A DNA stretch of 64,000 nucleotides from NCBI RefSeq assembly GCF_031458095.1, contig NZ_JAVDXU010000003.1:310001-374000 (forward strand), read 5' to 3'. Position numbers and translations under genes: made by a program. Source of the DNA: Pelomonas saccharophila_A (lineage in GTDB: Bacteria > Pseudomonadota > Gammaproteobacteria > Burkholderiales > Burkholderiaceae_C). The notes under the pieces were generated by a model. It did no database searches and was not told the DNA's origin. It saw nothing but the letters and a program-made list of their open reading frames with translations. This document shows positions 34,449-42,791 of the stretch, one piece after another (within the stretch, counting starts at the first letter, position 1; each line of letters begins with the position of its first letter).

Positions 34449-35545
34449 TCGCCGTCCAGCATGTGCACCCGCATGCCGACGCGCTCGCGGGCCGGCGCCT
34501 TCCAAGGTGCCCGCTCCAGCATGCGCCGCCCATCCTTCAGGCCAGCGCCCCAGCGGGCGCGCAGGCGCGAGTCGGAGAAGTCGATGTCGCGCCAGGAATC
34601 CTCGCCGGGCAGGGCCTGCATGACGAGGTGGACGACGTCGATGCGCGAGTCGCAGCCCAGGGCCAGCAGCTCCTTGATGGCGGGGTCGGCGGCCGTCTTG
34701 GCGTCAAGCTTGTGGCCGACGATGCGCAGGGCGCGGCGCAGGTTCTGCAGGCGCTCATGGTCGTCCAGGTGCTCGAGGATGCGGCTGGCGTACTGGATGT
34801 CCTTGTAGCGCGTCAGCGCGCCGGCCATGGTGCTGGGCGCGGCCTCGCTGGCGTCCCACAGGTCGACCATGAAGCACAGGGTGTCGCGGCGCTCGCTGTC
34901 GTCCAGCACCACGTCCAGCGGCGTGTTGGAGTAGATGCCGCCGTCCCAGTAGGCGTCCTTGCCGATCTGCACCGGCGCGAAGCCGGGCGGCAGGGCACCG
35001 CTGGCCATCACATGCTCGGGCGTGATGCGTGTCTTGCCATCGCGGTTGTCGAACAGGGCCAGGTTGCCGGTGCGCACATTGACGGCGCACAGCGTCAGCC
35101 GCACCTCGGCAGCGGCGATGCGGTCGAAATCCACCAGCTCACGCAGCGTCGCAGCCAGCGGCGCAGTGTCGTAGAAGCCGAGTTCGGTCAGCGGCGCATG
35201 GCGGTTCATGTCCCAGGCCTGGGGGCCGCGCGGGCGGAAGAAGCCGGGGATGCCGGTGGTCAGCGTCTGCCAGGTCTGCCAGGCGGCGGTGAAGGGGCTG
35301 GCCGGCAGATGCGGCGCAAAGCCGGGCCGCGTCACGCCGTCCCAGAACTTGCGCAGCGCCGGCAGGCGGTCAGCCGGTGCATTGCCGGCGATCAGGGCCG
35401 CATTGATGGCGCCGATGGAGGTGCCGACCAGCCAGTGCGGCGGCAGGTTCGCATCCTCCAGCGCCTCGACAAAGCCGGCCTGATAGGCGCCCAGGGCACC
35501 ACCGCCCTGGAAGACATAGACGGTCTGCGACGGGCGGCTGGCCAT
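34445..35545 (-). CDS. Patatin-like phospholipase
   Basis: A 366-residue lipid acyl hydrolase. The oxyanion loop GGGALGAYQAG lies near the N-terminus, the nucleophile in GTSIGA and the catalytic Asp in YWDGGIYSNTP. No signal peptide is present, so it should act in the cytoplasm or on the inner membrane. The ATG shares one base with the TGA of the GST gene (TGATG), making it the last gene of a tightly overlapped cluster. The frame is open upstream only as a shadow of the GST gene. Confidence 0.93.
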   Translation of the reverse strand: MASRPSQTVYVFQGGGALGAYQAGFVEALEDANLPPHWLVGTSIGAINAALIAGNAPADRLPALRKFWDGVTRPGFAPHLPASPFTAAWQTWQTLTTGIPGFFRPRGPQAWDMNRHAPLTELGFYDTAPLAATLRELVDFDRIAAAEVRLTLCAVNVRTGNLALFDNRDGKTRITPEHVMASGALPPGFAPVQIGKDAYWDGGIYSNTPLDVVLDDSERRDTLCFMVDLWDASEAAPSTMAGALTRYKDIQYASRILEHLDDHERLQNLRRALRIVGHKLDAKTAADPAIKELLALGCDSRIDVVHLVMQALPGEDSWRDIDFSDSRLRARWGAGLKDGRRMLERAPWKAPARERVGMRVHMLDGD

Positions 35546-36171
35546 CAGCTCAGCTCGACGGCGTCGTCGCAGGGAATGGCGCGCAAGACCGGCAAGTCCT
35601 CGCAGGCCGCTGAGAGGGCCGACAGGGCGGGAAAGTCCGTCGCAGCCACCTGGGCGGCCAGCACGGATTGCGTGAACGTCCATGCGGTGCTGACGGTGAT
35701 GCCCGCCTGGCTCAGACCTTGCGCCGTCGCGTCCAAAGATCGCGAGGCCAGCTCGCGCTCGAGTTCGCCATAGGCCGCAAGCAACTGGCCGGTGACGCGC
35801 TGCACCCACGGGTCGTGGCGTTTCTCCGCCGGACGCAGGGCGCGCTCGTAGACGATCTGGGCCGACTTCTCGCAGGCCGCCAGCGCCAGGCCGATCAGCC
35901 TCAGTTCGCGGGCCAGCGCGGCGCTGTCGCGCGGCAGCAGGCTGCGGCCGGCGAGGCTTTCCACGTATTGCAGCAGCAGCGTCGAATCCATCAGCACCGT
36001 GCCGTCGTCGCAGATCAGCGTCGGCGCCTTGACGACGGGGTTGATCTGCTGGAAGGCATCGAAGCCGCGGAATACCGAGATGGCTGCGTGCTCGAAGGGC
36101 AGGCCCAGCAGCCGCATCGAGATGGCGACGCGGCGCACATAGGGGGAGTCCAGCATGCCGATGAGCTTCAT
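35545..36171 (-). CDS. Glutathione S-transferase family protein
   Basis: A 208-residue protein with an N-terminal thioredoxin-like GST domain (MKLIGMLDSPYVRRVAISMRL, then NPVVKAPTLICDDGTVLMDSTLLLQYVE, the usual GSH-binding PxL and DS region) and a helical C-terminal domain. Substrate unknown. Its ATG overlaps the stop of the upstream gene (ATGA) and its TGA overlaps the patatin start (TGATG), so translation is coupled on both sides. Confidence 0.92.
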   Translation of the reverse strand: MKLIGMLDSPYVRRVAISMRLLGLPFEHAAISVFRGFDAFQQINPVVKAPTLICDDGTVLMDSTLLLQYVESLAGRSLLPRDSAALARELRLIGLALAACEKSAQIVYERALRPAEKRHDPWVQRVTGQLLAAYGELERELASRSLDATAQGLSQAGITVSTAWTFTQSVLAAQVAATDFPALSALSAACEDLPVLRAIPCDDAVELS

Positions 36172-36695
36172 GCGCCTTCCTTCGGTTTGACGGGGCTGAT
36201 GCCGCGTTCGCTCATCAGCTGGTCCAGCACCTCGCGGCCGTGGCGGCGCTCGATCTCGGCCTGCATCACGCGGTTGTAGGCGTCGGCATGGGCCTGGGTC
36301 AGCGAATCGGCTTCCTTGCCCTTGATGACCCAGGCGAAGCCGTAGCGCTGCTTCAGGCTTTGCGCCCGGGCCGCGGGCGTTGCGGCACCGAAAACCTCCA
36401 GCTGCAAGCGGCCGGCCTCGACGTCCATCCGCGCCTTGGCCTCGCCCCGCTCCGCGGCGCCTGCCGGATTGCCGATGCGCAGGTCGATCTCCGCGATCGT
36501 CTGCCGCTGCGGCCTGGAATCGCCCTGGGAGACGCGGAAGCGCTCGAACAGCCCGTACATGACGAGGGCGGCCAGCAGGCTGCACAGGACGGCCACCACG
36601 CGGATGCGCGTGCTCGAGCGTTGCCAACCCTTGCCCAGGCGCTCATCGGCCAGGGCCACGGCCAGAGTGGATTTCGCTGATTCCATGGATTGCAT
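36168..36695 (-). CDS. Hypothetical single-pass membrane protein
   Basis: A 175-residue protein with one membrane segment (about 34-50, VVAVLCSLLAALVMYGLF) after a short basic N-terminus, and a soluble, probably periplasmic, C-terminal part with charged helices (TQAHADAYNRVMQAEIERRHGREVLDQL). No family recognised. The ATG at 36695 has AAGGAA 7 nt upstream and overlaps the TGA of the YkgJ gene (TGATG). Its own stop overlaps the GST start. Confidence 0.65.
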   Translation of the reverse strand: MQSMESAKSTLAVALADERLGKGWQRSSTRIRVVAVLCSLLAALVMYGLFERFRVSQGDSRPQRQTIAEIDLRIGNPAGAAERGEAKARMDVEAGRLQLEVFGAATPAARAQSLKQRYGFAWVIKGKEADSLTQAHADAYNRVMQAEIERRHGREVLDQLMSERGISPVKPKEGA

Positions 36696-37222
36696 CAATT
36701 CCTTGAAGTTGTCTTCGCGGCCAGCGGCGCGAGCGCGGCACGCACGCGGGCCTGCCAGGCGCCCTGCTCCGCGGGAGTCCAGTCCGGCCAGCGCGGCGTC
36801 TCGGCTTCGAGTTCGGCCGCCAATTCTCGCAACCCGTCCAGGCCTGACACGGTGGCCGCCAGGCTGAGCCGGGCCAGCCATTCCTGAACCTCGCGCATGC
36901 GCGGGTAGGCCGCGAACAGCCAGCGGGCCACCTCGGGCCGGGCGCGCCAGTCGGCGCTGCCGAAGCGCTCCAGAGCCAAGGCGGTGAGGCGCTGGCCGGC
37001 GCCCAGGCAGTCGAAGGCCACGCAGCCCTCGAAGCCGCGCGGGATCAGCGCGTCATGGATGCCGCAGCGGTGGTCGGCGCAGAGATGCCCGCAGGGCGTC
37101 TCGGCGGGCTTGTCAAAACCGAAGCCCTGTTCGGCGTCGAAAGGCGGGATCACGCAGCACAGCGCCACGCAGGCCGAGCAATCGGCCTTCAGGTGGGCGG
37201 GGAGCTGTACTGCAATGGTCAC
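36695..37222 (-). CDS. YkgJ-like cysteine-cluster protein
   Basis: A 175-residue protein starting with GTG. The first 70 residues hold a cluster of Cys (DCSACVALCCVIPPF, TPCGHLCADHRCGIH, FEGCVAFDC) as in the CxxCxxCC zinc- or iron-binding YkgJ/Fli family. The C-terminal half is helical. Function unknown; metal binding is likely. The GTG overlaps the TGA of the VOC gene (GTGA), and the stop overlaps the next start. Confidence 0.8.
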   Translation of the reverse strand: MTIAVQLPAHLKADCSACVALCCVIPPFDAEQGFGFDKPAETPCGHLCADHRCGIHDALIPRGFEGCVAFDCLGAGQRLTALALERFGSADWRARPEVARWLFAAYPRMREVQEWLARLSLAATVSGLDGLRELAAELEAETPRWPDWTPAEQGAWQARVRAALAPLAAKTTSRN

Positions 37223-37641
37223 TCCGCATTGTCCGATACACCGACCATCCAGCCCACGCCGAAGCGGTCGTTGACCATGCCGAACAGCGGTGCCCAGAAG
37301 GTCTTGCTCAGCGGCATGCTGATCTGGCCGCCATCGGCCAGGGCCGCAAAGGCCTCGCGGGCGGCGTCGGCGTCGGGGCAGTCCAGCGACAGCGAGAAGC
37401 CTTTGAAGGCCATGTTGCCGTCGCACATGCCGTCGGACATCATGACCAGGGCCCCGCCGATATGCACGGAGGCATGCATGATCTTGTGCTCCGAGCCCGG
37501 CGGCAGCATGCCCTCGGGCGGCGGCTCCGGGCTCTCGGAGTTGCGCATCATGAATTCCACCTTGGCGTTCAAGGCCTTCTTGTAGAACTCGATGGCTTCT
37601 TCGCAGCGGCCGTTGAAGAACAGATAGGGATCGATCTTCAT
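37219..37641 (-). CDS. VOC-superfamily protein (PhnB/YdcJ-like 3-demethylubiquinone-9 methyltransferase fold)
   Basis: A 140-residue glyoxalase-fold protein: MKIDPYLFFNGRCEEAIEFYKKAL, SEHKIMHASVHIGGALVMMSD and the C-terminal FWAPLFGMVNDRFGVGWMV are standard for PhnB-type VOC proteins. Enzymatic role unknown. GGAGA lies about 7 nt before the ATG. It starts 32 nt after the M16 protease gene and its stop overlaps the YkgJ start. Confidence 0.9.
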   Translation of the reverse strand: MKIDPYLFFNGRCEEAIEFYKKALNAKVEFMMRNSESPEPPPEGMLPPGSEHKIMHASVHIGGALVMMSDGMCDGNMAFKGFSLSLDCPDADAAREAFAALADGGQISMPLSKTFWAPLFGMVNDRFGVGWMVGVSDNAE

Positions 37642-37673
37642 TGCAGTCTCCGGTGACGGGCAGTTAGGCAACT

Positions 37674-40484
37674 CTACGGAATCTTGAAATCGCCAGCTGT
37701 CGAAATGATGAAACTCTCTGCCTTGATGTGTTTGCGCCAGGCCGCGTTGGCCTGCTCGACGCTGACGGCCGCCAGCGCCTCGTCGCGCTTCTGGGCCGCG
37801 GCCCAGGTCTCGCCGCGCTCGGCCAGGCTGGTCAGGCCGCCGGCCAGCGCGCCGGGGTCGGCGCGGCCCTGCTTGCGGCCTTCCAGGATGTCCTTCTTGG
37901 CGCGCTCCAGTTCCGCCGCGGTGACACCGTCCTTGGCCATGCGCGCCACTTCCTCCTGCACGACCGCGATGACGCGCTCGCGCTTGTCCGGCGCATAGCT
38001 GGCCTGGATGGCAAAGCTGCCCGCATTGCCCCAATGGCTGGCGCTCAGCGAGGCGCCGATGCCATAGGTCAGCCCCTCCTTCTGCCGCACCCGCTCCGAG
38101 AGCCGGCTCTCCAGCCCGCCGCCGCCGAAGATGTGCACAGCCAGCTCGAGGGCCGCGTAGTCGGGCTCTTCGCTGTTCAGCGGCAGGGTCTCGTGCAGGC
38201 GCACGATGGCGTTGGCCTTGTCGCGGGCGATGGCGTCGAAGCGCGCCGGCGGCACGACGACATGCTGGGGGATGTGGCGCACGAACTTCGGCGCCGCGGG
38301 CTTCTTCCAGTCGCCAAACAGCTTGTCGACCTCGGCGCCCAAGCCGTCAGGCAAGGCACCGACGACGCTGACCTGGGCCTCGTTGAAGCTCCAGTAGTCG
38401 GCGTAGAAGCGCTTGATCTCCTCCAGCGTCGTCGCCTTCAGGTTGGCGATGCGTTCGTCCACGCTCATCACATAGTCGGGATGGCCCAGGGTGACGCCGC
38501 GCGCCTTGTTGTAGTGGCCGCGCGTGGCTTCCTGGCGCAGCACGCTGGGCTCCTGGCGCGAGGCCTCGATGCCGGCGATGGCCGACTTGATCTCGCGATC
38601 GAAGGCGTCCTGCGGGAACAGCGGCTTGCGCAGGGCATCGGCCGCCACGCGCAGCGCCGGCAGCAGGGTGTCGCGCTCGGCGCTGAGGAAGATGGTGGCG
38701 CCCTGGTCGTAGCTGGTGACGTTGAGGTTGGCGCGCAGCTTGATCATGGCGTCCTGCAGCTGTTGCTTGGTATAGCCGCTGCTCCCCTCGTCCATCAGCG
38801 AGCCGACCATGCCGGTGCCGTTGCGCACGAAGGTCGCGTCGCGTTCACCCCAGCGCAGCTGCATCTGCAGCACCACGGTGTTGCCGCGGGTCTGCTTCTT
38901 CAGCGTGTGCAAGTGGATGCCGCTGGGCAGGGTGCTGCGGCTCATGCGCGTCTCGAGCACGGCGGGCACGGGGTCGAGCTGCTCGCCCTCCTCCACCTGG
39001 GGCGGTCCCTTGAGTTGGGCCAGGCGCTGGGCCAGGGCCGGCGCGGCGGGAATCTCCACGCGTTCGACCTTGTCGACCGGCAGATAGCGGCCCAGGGTGC
39101 GGTTGGCGGGCTTGAAGTAGGCGGTGCGCACGCGCTCTACATCGGCCAGCGTGACCTTGGGGATGTCCTCCATCAGCTGGAACAGCAGCCGCCAGTCGCC
39201 GGCGGCGATGAGGCCGGAGATCTGCTGGATCAGGGCCTCGGGGTTCTTCATCTGCTGGCGGTAGCTGTTGACGGCGATGTCGCGCACCCGCGCCAGCTCG
39301 CTCTCGTCAAACGGCTTGGCCGTGCGGCCTTCGGCCAGGTCCAGCAGCTGGGCCTCGATCTTGTCCACCTCGGCGCCCGGCGGCAGGGCCGCGAAGGCGG
39401 CGATGGTGCCGGGGTCGGCGCCACCGACGCCGGCAATGCCAGCCGCCAGGGCCAGCTTGGGCTCGACGAGCTGCTTGTAGAGCTGGCCGCTGGGCTGCAG
39501 GCTCATCAACAGGCCGTAGACGACCAGGGCCGGCGTGTCCGGGTGGGTGATGGCCGGCACGTGGTAGACCGCCAGCAGGATGGGCTGGCCACCGACCCGG
39601 CGCACGACCACGGTGCGCTCGCCGTCCTGGGCCGGCTCCACCGTGTAGGGCTGGGGAATGGGCACGGCCGGTTGGGCGACAGCGCCGAAATGCCTGGCGA
39701 TCAGGGCCAGCGTGGCCGCCTTGTCGAACTGGCCGGCAATCAGCAGCGTCGCGTTGTCGGGCCGGTAGTAGCGCTTGTAGAAGGCCTGCAGCTTCTCGAT
39801 GGGCACGTTCTCGATGTCGCTCTTGGGGCCGATGGTGGCGTGGCCATAGGGGTGCCAGGCAAAGGCCGCCGCGCTGACGCGCTGGTTCAGCACCGCGAAG
39901 GGCTGGTTCTCGCCACGCTCGAACTCGTTGCGCACCACGGTCATCTCGGTGTCGAGGTCGACCTTGGCGACACGGCTGTTGACCATGCGGTCGGCCTCCA
40001 GGTCGAGCAGGAAGGCCAGGGTGTCGGCGTTCGCATTGAAGCTCGCGAAGTAGTTGGTGCGGTCCACCGTCGTCGTGCCGTTGAAGCGCACGCCGCGCTG
40101 GGCCATGGCGCCGGGGATGTCCTTCTGGCGCTGCGTACCCTTGAACAGCATGTGCTCCAGCAGATGGGCCATGCCGTATTCGCCGGGCGCCTCATGGCGG
40201 CTGCCGACGCGATAGGTGATGTTGACCGTCGTGGTGGTCTGCGTGGCGTCCGGCAGGAGCAGCAGCTGCAGGCCGTTGGGCAGGCGGTATTCCTCGATGC
40301 CGCCGAGTTCGCGCACACGCTCTGGAAGCGCGACGATCGCCGCAGGCGCCATGGCGACGGGCCGCGGGACGGCGGTCTTGGGCTTGGCGGCTGCCGCCGG
40401 CTGGGCCTGGGCCGTTCCCAGCGCCAGGCTCAACAGGGCGATGCCCAGACTCCGGGGCATCCACCCAGCCAGCTTCATCTTCAT
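37674..40484 (-). CDS. M16 family zinc protease (pitrilysin-type, double-domain)
   Basis: A 936-residue exported protease with a signal peptide (about 1-28, ending AQAQ). The N-terminal M16 half has the inverted zinc motif HLLEH (His107, Glu110, His111) with downstream YFASFNANADTLAFLLDLEADRM. The C-terminal half (about 500-936) keeps the fold but lacks HxxEH (GMVGSLMDEG at the matching place), as usual in two-half M16 enzymes. Substrate unknown; degradation of periplasmic peptides is likely. TGGAGA precedes the ATG. It probably heads the six-gene unit reaching down to the patatin gene. Confidence 0.93.
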   Translation of the reverse strand: MKMKLAGWMPRSLGIALLSLALGTAQAQPAAAAKPKTAVPRPVAMAPAAIVALPERVRELGGIEEYRLPNGLQLLLLPDATQTTTTVNITYRVGSRHEAPGEYGMAHLLEHMLFKGTQRQKDIPGAMAQRGVRFNGTTTVDRTNYFASFNANADTLAFLLDLEADRMVNSRVAKVDLDTEMTVVRNEFERGENQPFAVLNQRVSAAAFAWHPYGHATIGPKSDIENVPIEKLQAFYKRYYRPDNATLLIAGQFDKAATLALIARHFGAVAQPAVPIPQPYTVEPAQDGERTVVVRRVGGQPILLAVYHVPAITHPDTPALVVYGLLMSLQPSGQLYKQLVEPKLALAAGIAGVGGADPGTIAAFAALPPGAEVDKIEAQLLDLAEGRTAKPFDESELARVRDIAVNSYRQQMKNPEALIQQISGLIAAGDWRLLFQLMEDIPKVTLADVERVRTAYFKPANRTLGRYLPVDKVERVEIPAAPALAQRLAQLKGPPQVEEGEQLDPVPAVLETRMSRSTLPSGIHLHTLKKQTRGNTVVLQMQLRWGERDATFVRNGTGMVGSLMDEGSSGYTKQQLQDAMIKLRANLNVTSYDQGATIFLSAERDTLLPALRVAADALRKPLFPQDAFDREIKSAIAGIEASRQEPSVLRQEATRGHYNKARGVTLGHPDYVMSVDERIANLKATTLEEIKRFYADYWSFNEAQVSVVGALPDGLGAEVDKLFGDWKKPAAPKFVRHIPQHVVVPPARFDAIARDKANAIVRLHETLPLNSEEPDYAALELAVHIFGGGGLESRLSERVRQKEGLTYGIGASLSASHWGNAGSFAIQASYAPDKRERVIAVVQEEVARMAKDGVTAAELERAKKDILEGRKQGRADPGALAGGLTSLAERGETWAAAQKRDEALAAVSVEQANAAWRKHIKAESFIISTAGDFKIP

Positions 40485-40627
40485 TGCGTCTGTCTCCAGT
40501 CGGCCGCATCTTCGGCCTGGCGGGGATTCTGCGTGGTTTTGGCGGCGTGGCCGTTCGTCAGGCCTCTATCCAGCCTCTGGGGCCGGCGAGCAGAATGTCC
40601 CGCACGGCGCGAGCCCAGGAGGCCCCC

Positions 40628-41221
40628 ATGGACTACTCCCCTTTCCACGACGGCATGCGCCGCCTGCAGGACGAGCGCGACACCCGCGCCATCGCCGACC
40701 GGCTGGCCCAGGTCACGCTGCGCAGCGCCTTCACCGACGATGACCGCGCCTTCATCCAGGGTTGCACGATGTTCTTCGTCGCCAGCGCCGACGCGGCCGG
40801 CCGGCCCGATTGCTCGTACAAGGGCGGCCTGCCCGGCTTTGTGCGCGTGCTGGACGGCAACACCCTGGCCTTTCCCGACTACGACGGCAATGGCATGTAC
40901 CGCTCCTGGGGCAATGTCGCCGTCAACCCGCAAGTAGGCCTGCTCTTCATCGATTTCGAGAAGCCGCGCCGGCTGCGCGTGAACGGCAGCGCCCGCCTCA
41001 GCGCGGAAGACGAGTTGATGGCGCAGTTCCCCGGCGCCGTCTTCATCGTGCGCGTGACGGCCGACGCCATCTTCCCCAACTGCCCGCGCTACATCCACAA
41101 GATGGCCCTGGTGGAGGCTTCTGTCTATGCGCCGCGCGAGGATTACACGCCGCCGGTGCCGGCCTGGAAGGGCTTTGACGCCTTCCGCGACGCCCTGCCG
41201 GCACGCGACCGGCAAGGCTGA
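40628..41221 (+). CDS. Pyridoxamine 5'-phosphate oxidase-family FMN-binding protein
   Basis: A 197-residue split-barrel flavoprotein. DRAFIQGCTMFFVASADAAGRPDCSYKGG, VGLLFIDFEKPRRLRVNG and CPRYIHKM are typical of the family of putative FMN oxidoreductases near PNPOx. It is not PdxH itself. The ATG at 40628 follows AGGAGG at about 8 nt, an optimal binding site. It diverges from the M16 gene and converges on a kinase gene. Confidence 0.88.
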   Translation: MDYSPFHDGMRRLQDERDTRAIADRLAQVTLRSAFTDDDRAFIQGCTMFFVASADAAGRPDCSYKGGLPGFVRVLDGNTLAFPDYDGNGMYRSWGNVAVNPQVGLLFIDFEKPRRLRVNGSARLSAEDELMAQFPGAVFIVRVTADAIFPNCPRYIHKMALVEASVYAPREDYTPPVPAWKGFDAFRDALPARDRQG

Positions 41222-41222
41222 G

Positions 41223-42791
41223 CTAGAGCTGCGCCAGCAGTGCCGTCACGGCGTCCACGCTGGCCGGCTTGGTCAGGTGGGCATCGAAGCCGGCGGCCCG
41301 CGAGCGCTTCTTGTCCTCCTCCGAGCCCCAGCCCGTCAGGGCCACCAGCAGCGTGGACGCAAAGCGCGCGTCCTGGCGCAGCAGGGTCGCGAACTCATGG
41401 CCGCCCATGCCCGGCATGCCGACGTCGCAGAACACGGCCTGCGGCAGAAAGCTGGCCGCCTTTCGCAGCGCGGCCTGGCCGCTGTTCTCGACCTCGACCT
41501 GATGGCCCGACAGGGACAGCAGCATGGCCAGCGACTGCGCCGCGTCATCGTTGTCGTCCACGACAAGGATGCGCGCCGGCCGGGCTGCCTCGGGCTCGGC
41601 GGCGGCCGGCAGCGGCGCCGGCGCGGAGTCCGCGGCCAATAGCGGCAGCTCGAGGGTGAAGGTGCTGCCCAGGCCAGGGCCGGGGCTTGCCGCGCTGACC
41701 CGCCCGCCATGCAGGGACACCAGGCTCTTGACCAGAGCCAGGCCTATGCCGAGGCCGCCCTGGGCGCGCTCCAGCGAACGATTGACCTGGGCGAACATGT
41801 CGAAGACGCGGTCGGTCATGCCCTCGGGCAGGCCCACGCCGCTGTCGCGCACCGTCAGCACCGCATTGCCGCCGGCGCGCGACAGCGTGAGCCAGATGCT
41901 GCCGCCGTCCGGCGTGTACTTCGCTGCGTTGTTCAGCAGATTGCTCAGCGACTGCGCCAACCGCGTCAGGTCGCCATCGACGCAGAGCTCCTCATCCGGC
42001 AGCGACACGCTGAGGTGATGGCCGCCGCGCTCGATCAGCGGCTGGCAGGACTCCAGCGCCACCTCGACGACACGCCGCATGTCCAGCGGCTCGCGCTGCA
42101 GGATGAGCTTGCCGGTGGAGATGCGCGACACCTCGAGCAGGTCGTCGATGAGGCGCAGCAGCTGGTTCATCTGCCGGTTCATCATCTCCGTGACGCTCCT
42201 GGCATGGGCCGAATCCTGGGGCGGATTCGCGCCCAGCAGCTGCAGGCCGGTCCGGATGGGCGCCAGCGGGTTGCGCAGCTCGTGCGCCAGCGTGGCCAGG
42301 AACTCGTCCTTGCGCTGGTCGGCCTGGCGCAGCGAGCGCTCGGCACGCTGCAGGGACTCGATCTGGTCGCGGATCTGGTACTGCCAGCGCCGCCCGCGCA
42401 GGGCCGTGCGCACGGCGCTGATCATCACGCGCGTCGACGTGGGCCGGTCCAGCACGGTGAGGTTGCGCAGCCGGGCCTCGCGCAGCCCCGCCGCCTGCAT
42501 GCCGTGACGGCACAAGGCCAGCACGGGCAGGTTGGACCAGGACGGCTGGCGCTCCAGCACGTTCAGCAGCACTGCGAAGCCGGGATCGACGAAGGCCGAG
42601 TCGGTCACCATCAAGGCCCCGGCGCCTTCATGCATCAGCTCGTCGGCGTGCCGCCACCCTTTGCAGGCGACCCCTTCGATGCGCGCCTCGGCCAGCAGGC
42701 GACGCGTGACCTCGCTGTCACGCGCCGTCGGCGCCAGCACGATGACGCGTTCGCTGTAGGAGCGGCTGTCAGCGTCGTCCGGCTCGATCAT
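41223..42791 (-). CDS. Hybrid histidine kinase (pseudo-receiver, HisKA, HATPase, C-terminal receiver)
   Basis: A 522-residue soluble kinase. Residues about 15-130 look like a receiver fold without a clear phosphoacceptor site; a short coiled coil follows. The DHp box has His170 (FLATLAHELRNPLAPIR), then the ATPase domain (about 275-390) with RDSGVGLP and GGLGIGLAL, and a C-terminal receiver (about 400-520) with VVDDNDD and CDVGMPGMGG. No membrane segment, so it should act in the cytoplasm. It overlaps the upstream KaiC-like gene by 23 nt, which ties the two together. Confidence 0.92.
   Translation of the reverse strand: MIEPDDADSRSYSERVIVLAPTARDSEVTRRLLAEARIEGVACKGWRHADELMHEGAGALMVTDSAFVDPGFAVLLNVLERQPSWSNLPVLALCRHGMQAAGLREARLRNLTVLDRPTSTRVMISAVRTALRGRRWQYQIRDQIESLQRAERSLRQADQRKDEFLATLAHELRNPLAPIRTGLQLLGANPPQDSAHARSVTEMMNRQMNQLLRLIDDLLEVSRISTGKLILQREPLDMRRVVEVALESCQPLIERGGHHLSVSLPDEELCVDGDLTRLAQSLSNLLNNAAKYTPDGGSIWLTLSRAGGNAVLTVRDSGVGLPEGMTDRVFDMFAQVNRSLERAQGGLGIGLALVKSLVSLHGGRVSAASPGPGLGSTFTLELPLLAADSAPAPLPAAAEPEAARPARILVVDDNDDAAQSLAMLLSLSGHQVEVENSGQAALRKAASFLPQAVFCDVGMPGMGGHEFATLLRQDARFASTLLVALTGWGSEEDKKRSRAAGFDAHLTKPASVDAVTALLAQL

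Noticed and set aside
37728..40937. 1069-codon + strand open frame opposite the M16 protease gene
   Set aside because: Antisense shadow; it also runs into the next gene out of frame.
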